A DNA stretch of 64,000 nucleotides from Pullulanibacillus camelliae (GCF_014642655.1 NZ_BMIR01000006.1:62001-126000), one strand, 5' to 3'. Positions 50,736-61,309 are shown, counted from the stretch's first letter. The notes: generated from the letters alone by a model not told the origin. A program made the numbers and translations.

Positions 50736-50829
50736 CCTTTTTCCTTTGATGCTTCCTTGTTTTGCATAAAATCACAGACTTAACAAAAGATATGCTCATA
50801 GAATGTGGAACTACAAGGAGGATGGATAA

Positions 50830-51654
50830 ATGAAGAGGAAGCGTCATTTATATGTATCTTTAATGGTAAGCCTAAGTTTTGCTCTTACAATAATCATCGC
50901 GCCGCCTCAATCCGCTAATGCCTTTACATCACAAGTGATACAGCGCGGGGCGACAGGGGATGACGTTATAGAATTGCAAGCACGTCTTCAATATATTGGC
51001 TACTATAAGGGAAAAATTGACGGAGTTTTTGGCTGGGGGACTTACTGGGCGCTCCGCAACTTTCAACAAGCGTATGGACTAAAAGTTGATGGTCTGGCCG
51101 GTTGGGGGACAAAGCTAAAGCTTGCTTCGGCTTCTCAGTATAATGAATCCTATGTGAAACAGAATATACAGCAAGGGAAGAGCTTTACATATTATGGAGG
51201 TGTCCCGCTGAGTCAACAGTCCGGATCAGCTAAATCTGGAAGCAGCGCCAAAAGCACGGTGGGTAAACAACAAGCCCCAGACCATTTGCCTGAAGGGTAT
51301 AGCGCTAATGATATTAAGCTACTAGCGAATGCGGTATATGGGGAAAGTCGTGGTGAACCCTACACCGGCCAAGTGGCCGTTGCGGCTGTTATTCTCAATC
51401 GCATTGATAGCTCGTTATTTCCAGATAATGTATCAGGTGTCATTTTTCAACCTGGCGCGTTTACTGCCGTGGCCGATGGGCAAATTTGGCTGACGCCAAA
51501 TAAAACTGCTGAGCAGGCTGTGATGGATGCCATTAATGGCTGGGACCCCTCTCATGGCGCGCTTTATTATTTTAATCCAGCGACAGCAACATCGAGCTGG
51601 ATATGGGGACGCCCACAAATTTTGAAAATTGGTAAGCATATTTTTTGTAAATAG
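50830..51654 (+). CDS. sleB: Spore cortex-lytic enzyme SleB
   Basis: A 274-aa secreted lytic transglycosylase that degrades muramic-delta-lactam cortex on germination. Signal peptide (about 1-31), PG_binding_1 domain (residues 37-100, with GDDVIELQARL and IDGVFGWGT), Ser-rich linker, then the SleB/CwlJ hydrolase domain with catalytic Glu172 in VYGESRGEPYTG and the C-terminal IWGRPQILKIGKHIFCK. SD AAGGAGGA, ATG 50830. It is paired with ypeB, its required partner. Confidence 0.96.
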   Translation: MKRKRHLYVSLMVSLSFALTIIIAPPQSANAFTSQVIQRGATGDDVIELQARLQYIGYYKGKIDGVFGWGTYWALRNFQQAYGLKVDGLAGWGTKLKLASASQYNESYVKQNIQQGKSFTYYGGVPLSQQSGSAKSGSSAKSTVGKQQAPDHLPEGYSANDIKLLANAVYGESRGEPYTGQVAVAAVILNRIDSSLFPDNVSGVIFQPGAFTAVADGQIWLTPNKTAEQAVMDAINGWDPSHGALYYFNPATATSSWIWGRPQILKIGKHIFCK

Positions 51655-51669
51655 TTTGGAGGTGAGCGC

Positions 51670-52989
51670 ATGGTCAAAAATATTATTATCGGTATTCTAG
51701 TTGTCGGCATTGTTGGCATTGGTTATTGGGGCTATCTTGAACATAAAGATAAAAATGTTATCTCAACCAATGCAGAGAATAATTATCAACAGGCTTATCA
51801 CAATTTAACCTATTATGTTGATACCATTCATGACCATCTTGGCACTACGCTTGGCACGCGTTCAACGAAGCTAGCAGCGCCTGAATTAACAGAGGTTTGG
51901 CGTTTAGCCTCACTGGCGCGCGGCGAAATCGGTCAGCTGCCAGTCACTTTGCTGCCTTTTAATAATACGAATGATTTTCTATCTAATCTTGGTAAGTTTA
52001 GTTTTCAAGCGGCTATAAAAAATGATAATGGCCAATTGACTGACGAACAGTACCAGCAATTGAGCAGCCTTTATAAGCAATCTGGGAAAGTAGAAGGCGA
52101 TTTAAGGCAGGTTCAAAAGGTCATTATGGACAATCATTTGAAATGGATGGATGTAGAGGTCGCCTTAGCTTCTAATAAACAACCGAATGATAATCAGGTC
52201 ATTGATGGACTTAAAACCGTCAATAAGAAAGTGGAAGGTTTTCAAAATGAATGGGGGCCAGCTGTAACGCGTTCTAATCTTGATGAATTGGATCAGCTAA
52301 ACCATTTGTCAGGTCCAACAATATCTAAGAAGCAAGCTGTTCAAGCAGTAAAAAACTTTTTGAATATCAAGAAGGGGTCATTTGACGTTCAGCAATTGGG
52401 AAAAGGCGCTGGGTACTCAGCTTATACAGTAACGATCACTGAACCAAAGACCAATAATGTTGTCGTTGCTTCAGTGAGTAAAAAAGGTGGCCACATTGTT
52501 TCCATTATCAAGCATAGGAAAATTAATATGACAAAGATAAGTCTCAATAAAGCAGTGAGCAAGGCCTCTCAATTTTTGAAAAAGCACGGCTTCGATCACT
52601 TAGAAGTGGTGAAAACAGATCAATATAATCATGAAGGCGTAATGACCTTTGCACAAACATCAGGGAAGATTCGCTTATATCCTTCGACGATTCGCATGAA
52701 GGTAGCGTTAGATAATGGTGAAGTCCTTGGTTTTGATGATAGTGAATATTTAATTCACAAAAACATTGCATTAAAACACTATACCCCTAGTTTAACGGCT
52801 GAACAAGCCAAGCAAGGATTAAGTAAAGATCTTAGTATTCAGGAAACCGAACTTGCGGTTTATGAAAATGAATTAGGAAAAAATGTGTTATGCTACTCAT
52901 TCTTAGGAACAAGAAATCAAGATACCTACCGCATTTTCATCAATGCGAACACAGGCCAACAAGAAAAAGTGGAATTACTGACAGCGTAA
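51670..52989 (+). CDS. ypeB: Germination protein YpeB
   Basis: A 439-aa protein needed to localise and stabilise SleB in the spore. One N-terminal membrane anchor (residues 5-22), a helical N-terminal half and C-terminal PepSY repeats (KKQAVQAVKNFLNIK, LNKAVSKASQFLKKHG, TAEQAKQGLSKDL). Its ATG follows GGAGGTGAGCGC, 15 bp after sleB. The family and length match well. Confidence 0.95.
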   Translation: MVKNIIIGILVVGIVGIGYWGYLEHKDKNVISTNAENNYQQAYHNLTYYVDTIHDHLGTTLGTRSTKLAAPELTEVWRLASLARGEIGQLPVTLLPFNNTNDFLSNLGKFSFQAAIKNDNGQLTDEQYQQLSSLYKQSGKVEGDLRQVQKVIMDNHLKWMDVEVALASNKQPNDNQVIDGLKTVNKKVEGFQNEWGPAVTRSNLDELDQLNHLSGPTISKKQAVQAVKNFLNIKKGSFDVQQLGKGAGYSAYTVTITEPKTNNVVVASVSKKGGHIVSIIKHRKINMTKISLNKAVSKASQFLKKHGFDHLEVVKTDQYNHEGVMTFAQTSGKIRLYPSTIRMKVALDNGEVLGFDDSEYLIHKNIALKHYTPSLTAEQAKQGLSKDLSIQETELAVYENELGKNVLCYSFLGTRNQDTYRIFINANTGQQEKVELLTA

Positions 52990-53031
52990 AATTGCTTTTA
53001 GCTTAGGGGCTGGGACCAAACCCGGTCATTG

Positions 53032-53077
53032 AAAAGAGTGGTACTCGCCAATAAAGGGTGGGCACCACTCTTTTTTA
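53032..53077 (+). terminator. Terminator of sleB-ypeB
   Basis: AAGAGTGGT and ACCACTCTT pair at the base of a 21-nt loop, followed by T6. A family A repeat begins at once after it. Confidence 0.75.
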
Positions 53078-53527
53078 AAATTTTTGGTCATGAGGACGGT
53101 GTGTGATTCCGCTCCAGGCTGCTCGCTTTCCGCGGGGGAGTGGTAAGCCTCCTCGCGCTGCGCGCTGCTGAACTGAGGTCTTACCGATCTCCCAATTCCC
53201 GCAGGACTCTAGTCTCTGCATCATGAGTCAGCGGCGCCCGTGGAACACACGATTTTAGAGTGTTCCGAATCTCGCGCTTTGCGCTCCCATCCGCTTGATC
53301 TTGAATGAAGCTTCTTCCATTTATACTTAGAAAAGGATTAGGCATGCTTTTCCCCTGGTTTTTTTATTTAAGTATAGAGCTAATAGTGTTAATCTTTGCC
53401 TGCGAGGGCTTACAATCTTCCACTTTCCGAAGGAGCCTCGTGTCTTTTGCTGTCACCAAAGCTCCTCCTTTAGTATATGAGTAGAATCCCATCAGAAGTG
53501 CCGAGCAAAGTGATAAAAGCCAAGTTT
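53078..53527 (+). repeat. Family A long form plus family C tail
   Basis: Begins AAATTTTTGGTCATGAGGAC and continues GGGGGAGTGGTAAGCCTCC, GGTCTTACCGATCTCCC (the opposite arm of a hairpin), ATCATGAGTCAGCGGCGC, CACACGATTTTAGAGT and GATTAGGCATGCTTTTCCCC to about 53370. The family C end at 53480-53527 reads ATCAGAAGTGCCGAGCAAAG. The remaining 270 bp before ypfA show nothing I recognise. Confidence 0.8.
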
Positions 53528-53795
53528 TCTTTATTGCAAGTTGCTAACAATGATTAATGCGTGGGATAATAGAAAGAGATCAAGCGTGTCTTGTGATTTT
53601 TATATATGGAATTTTTCGAATATACTTTTATATCATTATCAAATGGTTTTAAAGAAAATGCTTTTACTAGGACACTCTTAATGGATGAACGTTATATAAA
53701 AACATCAGGGTACCAAATGAACCGTAAAAAGCAATGTCTCTTTGTTATACAAAAATGCCAATAAAATCTGTTAAATCACAGGGGAGATGGATGAA

Positions 53796-54464
53796 TTGTT
53801 GAAAATCGGGACAACCTTATATTTAGAGCAAATGACTGAGGGGAAACTTGAAAAATATAAAACGAAAATTGCTTCTATTGGCGAACGAGAGCTTACGATC
53901 GAATTGCCCATTCATGTTGAGTCCAAACAATTTGGCTATTTTGATTTAGGCACCCTTTTCCAAGCGCATTTCATTATGGAAGAAAAGGTGTATCACTTTG
54001 AGACTGAATTGAGACAGCGATTTTATGAAAGGAACATCCCACTGCTTGTGGTCTCTTTTCCAGGTAATGAGCATCTCAGAACGATTCAAAATCGAAAGCA
54101 TCTGCGTGTGCAAGCGGCTTTAGATGCTGCCATTTCTCCATTACATAATGAATTTAGAAGGTTTACAACCGTTACGATCGACATTAGCGGAGGTGGTGTT
54201 TCGGTTCACCTTCCTAAAGGCTATAGTTTCACTACAAATCAGGAAGTGGGATTGTGGATTGTCCTGCCCCTATCAGGGAATCAATACGTTTATGTTAAGG
54301 TAAAGGGTCTTTTTGTACGTCAATACGAGGTTGGGCACTATTCACGTGCGATCTTTAAGTTTTATAACATTAAAGATGGTGATCGCCAGCATATTGTTCG
54401 CTTTACCTTGCAAAGAGATCTTTATTTAAGAAAATTATTAAAAAAAGAAGGGATAACGCAATGA
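53796..54464 (+). CDS. ypfA: PilZ-domain c-di-GMP receptor YpfA (MotI/DgrA)
   Basis: A 222-aa two-domain YcgR-type protein. The N-terminal PilZN/YcgR_2 barrel (to about residue 95) is followed by the PilZ domain with both c-di-GMP motifs: RKHLR (RxxxR) and DISGGG (DxSxxG). In B. subtilis it stops the flagellar motor when c-di-GMP binds. AGGGGAGATGG fits TTG 53796; ATG 53787 abuts that SD and is less likely. It overlaps ypfB by four bases. Confidence 0.9.
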   Translation: MLKIGTTLYLEQMTEGKLEKYKTKIASIGERELTIELPIHVESKQFGYFDLGTLFQAHFIMEEKVYHFETELRQRFYERNIPLLVVSFPGNEHLRTIQNRKHLRVQAALDAAISPLHNEFRRFTTVTIDISGGGVSVHLPKGYSFTTNQEVGLWIVLPLSGNQYVYVKVKGLFVRQYEVGHYSRAIFKFYNIKDGDRQHIVRFTLQRDLYLRKLLKKEGITQ

Positions 54465-54694
54465 AGGAAACAACAGCGAAATCCGTTGAAAAGTGGATTT
54501 TACGGCTCGTCTTCGTTCAATTGCTCGCCTTAATTATTGCACAGGTGATGATGAGTCACCTAACCGTCTCCCCCTATTTGAACAAGGCGGTGCGCTACGA
54601 GGGAGTCTATAAAACCAAGCAATCAAAGGCAACGGACACCATTCAACAAACGCCATACATGTGGTATGATGAGAAGGACAAACAGGAGGAATAG
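54461..54694 (+). CDS. ypfB: YpfB family small membrane protein
   Basis: A 77-aa protein with one membrane segment (about residues 13-32) and a hydrophilic tail including YLNKAVRYEGVY, as in the YpfB family. ATG 54461 overlaps the ypfA stop. Function unknown; always between ypfA and cmk in this synteny. Confidence 0.82.
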   Translation: MKETTAKSVEKWILRLVFVQLLALIIAQVMMSHLTVSPYLNKAVRYEGVYKTKQSKATDTIQQTPYMWYDEKDKQEE

Positions 54695-54714
54695 CTAGAG
54701 GAGGATTTTTCACG

Positions 54715-55380
54715 TTGCAGATTGCTATTGATGGACCGGCAGCGGCCGGAAAGAGTACTGTTGCGAAAATGATCGCAGATAGGATGAATTACATTTACAT
54801 AGATACTGGAGCCATGTATCGTGCGGCCACTTATAAAGCACTGAAAGAACATGTGGATGTTGAAGATGGTGCAGCTTTAGCCAATATGCTGCAACATACC
54901 CACATCGAATTAGTTCCTGATGGCGATGGGCAAGCAGTGCTGTTAGAAGGTCAAGATATTACTGAGGCGATTCGCTTGCCAGAAGTGACGAATCATGTCT
55001 CTTTTGTCTCTAAGCATCCTAAAGTGCGTGAGGAAATGGTCGCTCGCCAGCAAGAGATGGCATCTCAAAAAAGCGTCGTGATGGATGGCCGAGATATAGG
55101 CACTAAGGTGCTCCCTAAAGCACATGTTAAAATCTTTTTAAGAGCATCTGTTGATGAAAGAGCGGCCCGTCGCTATAAAGAGCAAATAAAAAAGGGAATT
55201 GAAACCCCTTTGGAAGCATTAAAAAAAGAGATTGCATTACGCGATGAGAGAGATAGCCGACAGCTTGGCAAAGCTGCGGATGCTGTAGAAATCGATACTA
55301 CAAATCTTTCAATTGAAGGCGTTGTAGAAGCGATCATGAAGATTATTAAGGAGAGGGCTTATCAAAGTGAGTCTTTATGA
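54715..55380 (+). CDS. cmk: Cytidylate kinase
   Basis: A 221-aa P-loop kinase that phosphorylates CMP and dCMP using ATP. P-loop GPAAAGKST at residues 7-15, CMP-binding YIDTGAMYRAATYKA and DGRDIGTKV, and the lid with RAARRYKEQ. TTG 54715 lies after GAGGAGGA. The 3' end overlaps plsC by 14 bases. Confidence 0.96.
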   Translation: MQIAIDGPAAAGKSTVAKMIADRMNYIYIDTGAMYRAATYKALKEHVDVEDGAALANMLQHTHIELVPDGDGQAVLLEGQDITEAIRLPEVTNHVSFVSKHPKVREEMVARQQEMASQKSVVMDGRDIGTKVLPKAHVKIFLRASVDERAARRYKEQIKKGIETPLEALKKEIALRDERDSRQLGKAADAVEIDTTNLSIEGVVEAIMKIIKERAYQSESL

Positions 55381-55981
55381 TGTAGCGAAAGGACCGGTAA
55401 AACTGTTTTTTAAACTATGTTTTCGGTTGGAGTATATCGGGATAGAGAATGTTGCAAGCATTGATCCTGATAAAGGTGTTTTACTTTGCAGTAATCATGT
55501 CAGTAATTTTGATCCGCCGGCTGTTGGTGCGGCTTGTCCTCGTAAGCTGAGCTTTATGGCGAAGGCGGAGCTATTTAAGGTCCCTGGTTTAAAGCAACTG
55601 ATTACAGCTTTAAACGCTTTCCCAATAAATAGAGGTGCAGGGGATCGTCAAGCCTTGAAGCTAGCGATTCGCATCATTAATGAAGGCGGAACTTTAATGA
55701 TGTTTCCAGAAGGGCACCGCATGAAGAATGGAAAATTAGGCAAAGGTCAGCCAGGGGTAGGCTTTCTGGCCTTGAAGTCTGAGGCTGTTATCGTTCCGGT
55801 TGCCGTCATTGGAAGGTATAGGCTTTTTCGGAAAACAAAAGTCGTTTTTGGCAAGCCGGTGGATCTGTCTCGAGAGCGCGAGCAACGTTTAAAGGCAGTA
55901 GAAATGACAGAGGTTGTCATGGGACACATCCAGCAATTAATTGATCAAGAGAGTAAGAAAACTTCCCATATGAGGGCATGA
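55367..55981 (+). CDS. plsC: 1-acyl-sn-glycerol-3-phosphate acyltransferase
   Basis: A 204-aa membrane-associated acyltransferase that makes phosphatidic acid. Motif I is HxxxxD (His44, Asp49 in SNHVSNFDP), motif III FPEGHRMKNG near residue 117, motif IV AVIVPVAVIG. GTG 55367 lies inside the cmk end with a GGAGAGGG-type SD. With PlsY downstream at 59579, two phospholipid acylation steps are in the window. Confidence 0.95.
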   Translation: MSLYDVAKGPVKLFFKLCFRLEYIGIENVASIDPDKGVLLCSNHVSNFDPPAVGAACPRKLSFMAKAELFKVPGLKQLITALNAFPINRGAGDRQALKLAIRIINEGGTLMMFPEGHRMKNGKLGKGQPGVGFLALKSEAVIVPVAVIGRYRLFRKTKVVFGKPVDLSREREQRLKAVEMTEVVMGHIQQLIDQESKKTSHMRA

Positions 55982-56083
55982 TAAGGGGTTCTACTTGACA
56001 AAAGGTCGCGTTTGTAAGAAGTTAAAATAAAGGTTTTTTATTTATCCTGTCTTTTTTGTTAATTTTTAAGGAGGTCACTGTCT

Positions 56084-57232
56084 ATGGTTGATGAAATGAA
56101 TAATGAAATGACAACTTTTGATCCAATAGAAGTCGGAGATGTGGTGACTGGCACAGTTACAAAAGTTGAAGAAAAGCATGCGCTTGTTGATGTAAACTAT
56201 AAAATCGATGGGATATTACCTATCAGCGAATTGTCCAGTTTACATATTGAAAAAGTAAGTGATGCCATCTCCGTTGGTGATGAGTTAACGCTGAAGGTTA
56301 CTAAAATCAATGAAGAAGAACTCGTCTTATCAAAAAAAGAAGTCGATGCCGATCAAGCCTGGGACGATCTCGAAAGAAAATTTAATAACAAGGAGACATT
56401 TACCGTCGAGATTGCAGATGTCGTCAAAGGTGGACTTGTCATCGATCTCGGTGTGCGTGGATTTATGCCTGCTTCTTTAGTCGAACGGCATTTTGTTGAA
56501 AGCTTCGATGATTATAAGGGAAAAGAACTAGAGGTCAAAATTGTTGAGCTCGATCGTAGCAAACGTAAAGTGATTCTGTCACATCGCGCGGTGCTTGATG
56601 AACAAGCGGATGAATTAAAACAACAGACCTTGAATCACTTGTCAGCAGGGGATGTTGTCGAGGGAACCGTTCAACGTTTAACGGATTTTGGTGCGTTTGT
56701 TGATATAGGTGGTGTGGATGGTCTTGTCCATATTTCACAATTGGCCCATTATCGTGTGGAAACCCCGTCCGATGTGGTCAATGAAGGGGATAAGGTTAAA
56801 GTCCGTATTCTTTCTATCGATCGAGACAATGAACGCATCTCACTGTCAATTAAAGATACACAGCCAGGACCTTGGGAAGAAGCCACTGAAAAGCTTAAAG
56901 TGAATGACGTGTTGGAAGGGACTGTTAAACGACTGGTTCCCTTTGGTGCATTTGTAGAGCTGTTTCCAGGTGTAGAAGGTCTTGTTCACATTTCTGAAAT
57001 TTCTCATCAGCATATTGGGACACCAAATGAAGTGTTGGCTGAAGGGGATCAAGTGAAGGTCAAGGTACTTGATGTCAACCTTGAGCAAAAACGGGTATCC
57101 CTGAGCATTCGCGCTTTAGAGGAGCAGCCTGAACAGCCCACCAAGGAAAGTGGACCTATTGAACAAGAAGAATCAACAGGTTTTTCACTTGGCGATGTCA
57201 TCGGCGACCAATTGAAGAATTACAGACAATAA
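56084..57232 (+). CDS. rpsA: 30S ribosomal protein S1 homologue (YpfD)
   Basis: A 382-aa RNA-binding protein with four S1 OB-fold domains at about residues 14-85, 102-170, 187-255 and 272-341; the last two carry the clear GAFVDIGG-VDGLVHIS and GAFVELFPGVEGLVHIS motifs. As in other Bacillales, it is shorter than the six-domain E. coli S1. SD AAGGAGGT before ATG 56084. A perfect TTGACA at 55995 lies in the 100-bp leader, but its -10 partner is poorly spaced. Confidence 0.94.
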   Translation: MVDEMNNEMTTFDPIEVGDVVTGTVTKVEEKHALVDVNYKIDGILPISELSSLHIEKVSDAISVGDELTLKVTKINEEELVLSKKEVDADQAWDDLERKFNNKETFTVEIADVVKGGLVIDLGVRGFMPASLVERHFVESFDDYKGKELEVKIVELDRSKRKVILSHRAVLDEQADELKQQTLNHLSAGDVVEGTVQRLTDFGAFVDIGGVDGLVHISQLAHYRVETPSDVVNEGDKVKVRILSIDRDNERISLSIKDTQPGPWEEATEKLKVNDVLEGTVKRLVPFGAFVELFPGVEGLVHISEISHQHIGTPNEVLAEGDQVKVKVLDVNLEQKRVSLSIRALEEQPEQPTKESGPIEQEESTGFSLGDVIGDQLKNYRQ

Positions 57233-57265
57233 GTTGATAATTTAAAATCCGACATGCAATCTAAT

Positions 57266-57306
57266 AAAGAGGGTGCCCTCAATGACTTTAGAGGGTGCCC
57301 TCTTTC
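57266..57306 (+). terminator. Terminator of rpsA
   Basis: AAGAGGGTGCCCTC and GAGGGTGCCCTCTT form a long imperfect stem followed by TTTC. Confidence 0.65.
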
Positions 57307-57386
57307 ATTCTTCTAAGACGAAGAAAGCGATCCTAGGGTGTTTATTTTTTAAGAATTCTTTCCATACTGTTACAGAGGTGAGACGG

Positions 57387-57983
57387 TTGGATGGAATTCT
57401 ATTTTATTGGTTGAGCTGGTGTGGGTGGGTCACGGTATTTTTCTTAATGAAAAAGGGACGCGAGCGAACGTTTTTAGCGATCAATCTACTAATGGTCATC
57501 AGCTTGTCACAACAGCATATCACTATCTTTCATGAGCAAATCAACATTGCTTTTTTATATGTGCTGCTTCTAGCTTTCTTTTTTTTAAAAAGACTTACCG
57601 TGATGGTGTTACTCTATCAGATGATGTGTTTTATGATTATTGGCATGGCCTATTTTCTTGAAAATCTGTATTTATTAATTGACCCGGCTATTTTACTCCT
57701 GATTTCTCCTTGGATGTTGTGCATTCCGCTTTTCTTTATCTGCCAGTTTCTTGCAAAGGGGTTCAGACAAAGAGTATCCGCTGCTATCATTGGGATGTGC
57801 TTAGGCGAATTACTCTATGCACTTGCTTTGGAGCCTTTGGAACACCGTATTGGTGGACCGGAGTTTCTAGATCACTTCGCGTTGACAGTGGCGTTAATCG
57901 CCGTGTATCACTCCTTACAGCACGCTCTATTTCGCTTAAAAGCACAATATACACTGCAGGCACAGAAACGTATTTCCAAATAA
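57387..57983 (+). CDS. yphA: YphA family membrane protein
   Basis: A 198-aa polytopic protein with about seven hydrophobic segments, matching B. subtilis YphA in length, hydropathy and place between ypfD and der. GAGGTGAG precedes TTG 57387; the upstream in-frame ATG at 57273 lies inside the rpsA terminator and is rejected. No known function. Confidence 0.75.
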   Translation: MDGILFYWLSWCGWVTVFFLMKKGRERTFLAINLLMVISLSQQHITIFHEQINIAFLYVLLLAFFFLKRLTVMVLLYQMMCFMIIGMAYFLENLYLLIDPAILLLISPWMLCIPLFFICQFLAKGFRQRVSAAIIGMCLGELLYALALEPLEHRIGGPEFLDHFALTVALIAVYHSLQHALFRLKAQYTLQAQKRISK

Positions 57984-58254
57984 CGAAATGCGTTTTATTC
58001 TGTGTTAGAAGAGTGTTTTGCGTAGTCGCAATGGGAAAATAATGGCCAAAAAGGTTTAATGAATTTATCGATCTCCTCGAAATTAAATTGTTTCTTATAA
58101 GGTTTTTTGATAAGATTAAAACGCCTTGAAGTCAACTGATCAGGGGTATAGATACATAATTCCTAAAATAAAAAAACAATAATGGCAATAAAGCAGGCTA
58201 TATCTTGATTGATTGTATAGAAAGAGATGTACCGTTATAGAAAGGATGTCCGTT

Positions 58255-59568
58255 ATGGCTCAAGCAGTAGTTGCAATCGTTGGTCGCCCAAATGTGGGAA
58301 AATCGACCATTTTTAATCGGATTGTTGGGGAAAGGATGGCGATTGTTGAAGATACACCAGGCGTTACGCGTGATCGGATATACGGAGAAGGGGATTGGCT
58401 TGGCCGCCGCTTTCACGTGATCGATACAGGAGGCATAGATATCGGCGACGAGCCACTTCTTGAACAGATGCGAGAACAGGCGCACTTAGCGATTGAGGAA
58501 GCTGATGTCATTTTATTTATCGTCGATGGTACCGATGGTCTCACAGGAGCAGATGAAGAAGTGGCTCAGCTCCTCTACCGCTCAAAAAAACCAGTGATTC
58601 TTGGGGTGAATAAGCTTGACAACCCAGAGCGTTCCCAGAGTCTTTACGAATTTTATTCTTTAGGATTGGGAGAGCCTATTGGAATTTCCGGTGCTCACGG
58701 CATAGGAATTGGTGATTTATTAGATGCCTGCGTTGCTCATTTCCCGGATGAAGAGGAAGAGGAATATGATGAATCCACCATAAAATTCTCTTTAATTGGA
58801 CGACCAAATGTTGGAAAATCGTCCTTGGTGAATGCGATCTTAGGACGTGAACGGGTGATTGTCAGCAACATTCCTGGGACTACAAGAGATGCGATTGATA
58901 CGTCTTTTGCAAAGGACGATCAGGAATACGTCATTATTGATACGGCGGGGATGCGCAAGAGAGGAAAAGTCTATGAAAAAACCGAAAAATATAGTGTTCT
59001 AAGAGCACAGCGTGCCATTGAACGCTCAGATGTGGTCCTTGTTGTTCTCGATGGTGAGGAAGGGATCATAGAACAGGATAAGAAAATCGCTGGTTACGCC
59101 CATCAAGCAGGACGAGCCATTGTTATTGTAGTGAACAAATGGGATGCTGTAAAAAAAGATGATAAAACCATGGAGGCCTTTAGACGCAATATAAGGGAGC
59201 AATTTCGCTTCTTAAGCTATGCGCCGATCGTTTTTGTTTCTGCGAAAACGAAGCAAAAGCTGCACCAATTGCTGCCGATGATTAATCAGGTAGCTGAAAA
59301 TCATAGCTTTCGCGTGCAGACAAGCATGTTAAATGATGTGCTCATGGATGCGATCGCTTTAACGCCGCCACCGAGTGACAAGGGGCGTCGTTTAAAGATT
59401 TATTACGGGACACAAGTGGCTGTGAAACCACCAAATTTTGTCTTTTTTGTCAATGATACCGAATTACTTCATTTTAGCTATGAGCGCTACTTAGAAAATA
59501 AAATCCGTGAAACCTTTGGTTTTGTTGGAACACCGATAAAAATCAGTCCAAGAAATAAGAGAGAATAG
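58255..59568 (+). CDS. der: Ribosome-assembly GTPase Der (EngA)
   Basis: A 437-aa essential GTPase with two tandem G domains (GRPNVGKST near residue 10 and GRPNVGKSS near 184), each with its DTGG/DTAG, NKLD and NKWD motifs, and a C-terminal KH-like domain ending [13 protein letters not shown]. It assembles the 50S subunit. AAAGGATG fits ATG 58255; the longer frame from 58213 is not family-like. It starts a der-plsY-gpsA operon. Confidence 0.96.
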   Translation: MAQAVVAIVGRPNVGKSTIFNRIVGERMAIVEDTPGVTRDRIYGEGDWLGRRFHVIDTGGIDIGDEPLLEQMREQAHLAIEEADVILFIVDGTDGLTGADEEVAQLLYRSKKPVILGVNKLDNPERSQSLYEFYSLGLGEPIGISGAHGIGIGDLLDACVAHFPDEEEEEYDESTIKFSLIGRPNVGKSSLVNAILGRERVIVSNIPGTTRDAIDTSFAKDDQEYVIIDTAGMRKRGKVYEKTEKYSVLRAQRAIERSDVVLVVLDGEEGIIEQDKKIAGYAHQAGRAIVIVVNKWDAVKKDDKTMEAFRRNIREQFRFLSYAPIVFVSAKTKQKLHQLLPMINQVAENHSFRVQTSMLNDVLMDAIALTPPPSDKGRRLKIYYGTQVAVKPPNFVFFVNDTELLHFSYERYLENKIRETFGFVGTPIKISPRNKRE

Positions 59569-59578
59569 GGGGAGATGA

Positions 59579-60184
59579 GTGGTGGTGCTGAGCATTGTGT
59601 CATGTGTGATCGCTTATTTATTGGGGTCAGTAAGCTTTAGTTATATCCTGACAAGGCTGATTAAGAAAGTGGATATCCGCCAGTATGGGAGTGGAAATGC
59701 TGGAGCGACAAACACAGCGCGTGTATTAGGTACGGGTCCAGCGATATTTGTATTAATTTTAGATATTTTAAAAGGTATAGTAGCAGTCTTGATTGCCTTA
59801 GCTTTTCATTTATCAGATTGGGGAGTCGCTCTATCAGGATTATGTGCCATTTTAGGTCATGTGTGGCCGATCTATTTTGGATTTAAAGGTGGAAAAGGAG
59901 TGGCGACCACCATCGCTGTATTTCTAATGCTCATGTGGTTGCCAACACTTATTGCTGCCATTATTGCCCTTCTTTTGATCGCTTTGACGCGCTACATTTC
60001 TTTAGGGTCACTAGCTTTTATCCTCACCCCGATTATTGCCTTATTTTTGGGAGGCTATCCGATGAGTCATATCATCGTTTCTGCAGTTATAGCCCTATTA
60101 ATCATTTGGAAGCATCGAAGTAATATTAAGCGCCTTGTTCAAGGAAATGAAAACAAATTCGGTTCAAAAGCGAAAGAGCTTTAG
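59579..60184 (+). CDS. plsY: Acyl-phosphate:glycerol-3-phosphate acyltransferase
   Basis: A 201-aa polytopic enzyme that acylates glycerol-3-phosphate using acyl-phosphate. Three conserved cytoplasmic motifs are seen: [15 protein letters not shown], the [18 protein letters not shown] block and a C-terminal [12 protein letters not shown]. Three GTG codons in a row (59579, 59582, 59585) follow GGGGGAG; which one is used is uncertain by two residues. It supplies the substrate for PlsC. Confidence 0.95.
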   Translation: MVVLSIVSCVIAYLLGSVSFSYILTRLIKKVDIRQYGSGNAGATNTARVLGTGPAIFVLILDILKGIVAVLIALAFHLSDWGVALSGLCAILGHVWPIYFGFKGGKGVATTIAVFLMLMWLPTLIAAIIALLLIALTRYISLGSLAFILTPIIALFLGGYPMSHIIVSAVIALLIIWKHRSNIKRLVQGNENKFGSKAKEL

Positions 60185-60195
60185 GAGGGTTTTAC

Positions 60196-61242
60196 ATGAA
60201 ATCAACGATAGCGGTTCTTGGTTCAGGAAGTTGGGGGACGGCGCTTTCGATTGTTCTCACTGATAATGGCCATTCGGTGCGATTGTGGGGGCGGAGAAAG
60301 GAGCAGGTCGATGAGATCAATGCGACCCATGTCAATCGTCGTTATCTCCCGGATGTCAAGCTTTCGGAACACATCCATGCTGTGAATCAGTTGGCTGAAG
60401 CGATCAACGGTGTAAAGACGATACTCTTAGTCACGCCGACTAAAAGCATGCGTGACGTCTTATCACAATTAAGAGTTCATTTAACAGAACCGGTTACCAT
60501 TGTTCACGCTTCAAAGGGGATTGAGCCGCGGACATCCAAGCGGATTTCAGAAATTATTGAAGAGGAAATCCCAGAATCGCTTCGTGAGGCTGTGGTTGTG
60601 TTATCAGGACCGAGCCATGCTGAAGAGGTCTCTTTAAGACAGCCAACAACGGTTACCGTCTCTTCAAAAGACAGCGAGGCAGCAGCGTGTGTGCAGGATC
60701 TGTTTATCAATCAATACTTCAGGGTGTATACTAATGATGATCTCGTCGGTGTGGAAATTGCTGGAGCACTAAAGAATATTATCGCATTAGGTGCGGGTAT
60801 TTCGGACGGCTTGGGTTATGGAGATAATGCGAAGGCGGCTTTAATTACGCGGGGATTAGCGGAAATCACTCGATTAGGGGTATCGCTTGGTGCCCATCCA
60901 TTGACTTTTACAGGACTTGCCGGAATGGGTGATCTGATCGTGACCTGCACAAGTGTACATAGCCGTAATTGGCGAGCCGGCAATCTTCTTGGTAAAGGGC
61001 ATACTCTGGATGAAACGTTAGAGCAAATGGGCATGGCTGTAGAAGGGGTGCGAACGGCAGAGGCGGTTCACTATTTATCAGAAAAAGAAGGCATTGAAAT
61101 GCCGATTTCTGAATCGATCTATGATGTGCTGTTTAATCATAAAAACCCGAAAGTAGCCGTTGATGAATTAATGAACAGAGATAAGCGCCATGAATATCGT
61201 GATATTCACGAAATGTATTCTTCAAAGATCCATAAAGAATAG
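60196..61242 (+). CDS. gpsA: NAD(P)-dependent glycerol-3-phosphate dehydrogenase
   Basis: A 348-aa enzyme that makes sn-glycerol-3-phosphate for phospholipids. NAD loop [11 protein letters not shown], the catalytic Lys in [15 protein letters not shown] near residue 196, and [12 protein letters not shown] are all present. SD TAGGAGGG before ATG 60196. It is last in the der-plsY-gpsA operon and works directly with PlsY. Confidence 0.96.
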   Translation: MKSTIAVLGSGSWGTALSIVLTDNGHSVRLWGRRKEQVDEINATHVNRRYLPDVKLSEHIHAVNQLAEAINGVKTILLVTPTKSMRDVLSQLRVHLTEPVTIVHASKGIEPRTSKRISEIIEEEIPESLREAVVVLSGPSHAEEVSLRQPTTVTVSSKDSEAAACVQDLFINQYFRVYTNDDLVGVEIAGALKNIIALGAGISDGLGYGDNAKAALITRGLAEITRLGVSLGAHPLTFTGLAGMGDLIVTCTSVHSRNWRAGNLLGKGHTLDETLEQMGMAVEGVRTAEAVHYLSEKEGIEMPISESIYDVLFNHKNPKVAVDELMNRDKRHEYRDIHEMYSSKIHKE

Positions 61243-61281
61243 AGTCGCCTTTTTTCTTAAAGTTTTGGGCGCGCGACATTC

Positions 61282-61309
61282 ACAATGAAAGTCCTCAGAC
61301 CATATAATG
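61282..61309 (+). promoter_or_regulatory. Sigma-K (or sigma-E) promoter of spoVIF
   Basis: AC at 61282, 17 nt, then CATATAATG at 61301. This is the sigma-K pattern AC-N17-CATANNNTA with the last base off. The CATATAAT also fits a sigma-E -10, but a matching -35 is weaker. B. subtilis spoVIF belongs to the late mother-cell programme. Confidence 0.52.

Noticed and set aside
50750-50829. Sigma-G promoter immediately before sleB
   Set aside because: GCATA at 50764 has no CATNHTA partner at 17-19 nt; the promoter may lie within or before the repeat, or be degenerate.
55995-56028. Sigma-A promoter of rpsA from TTGACA and TAAAAT
   Set aside because: The -35 is perfect but the spacer to the best -10 is 22 nt, too long to call.
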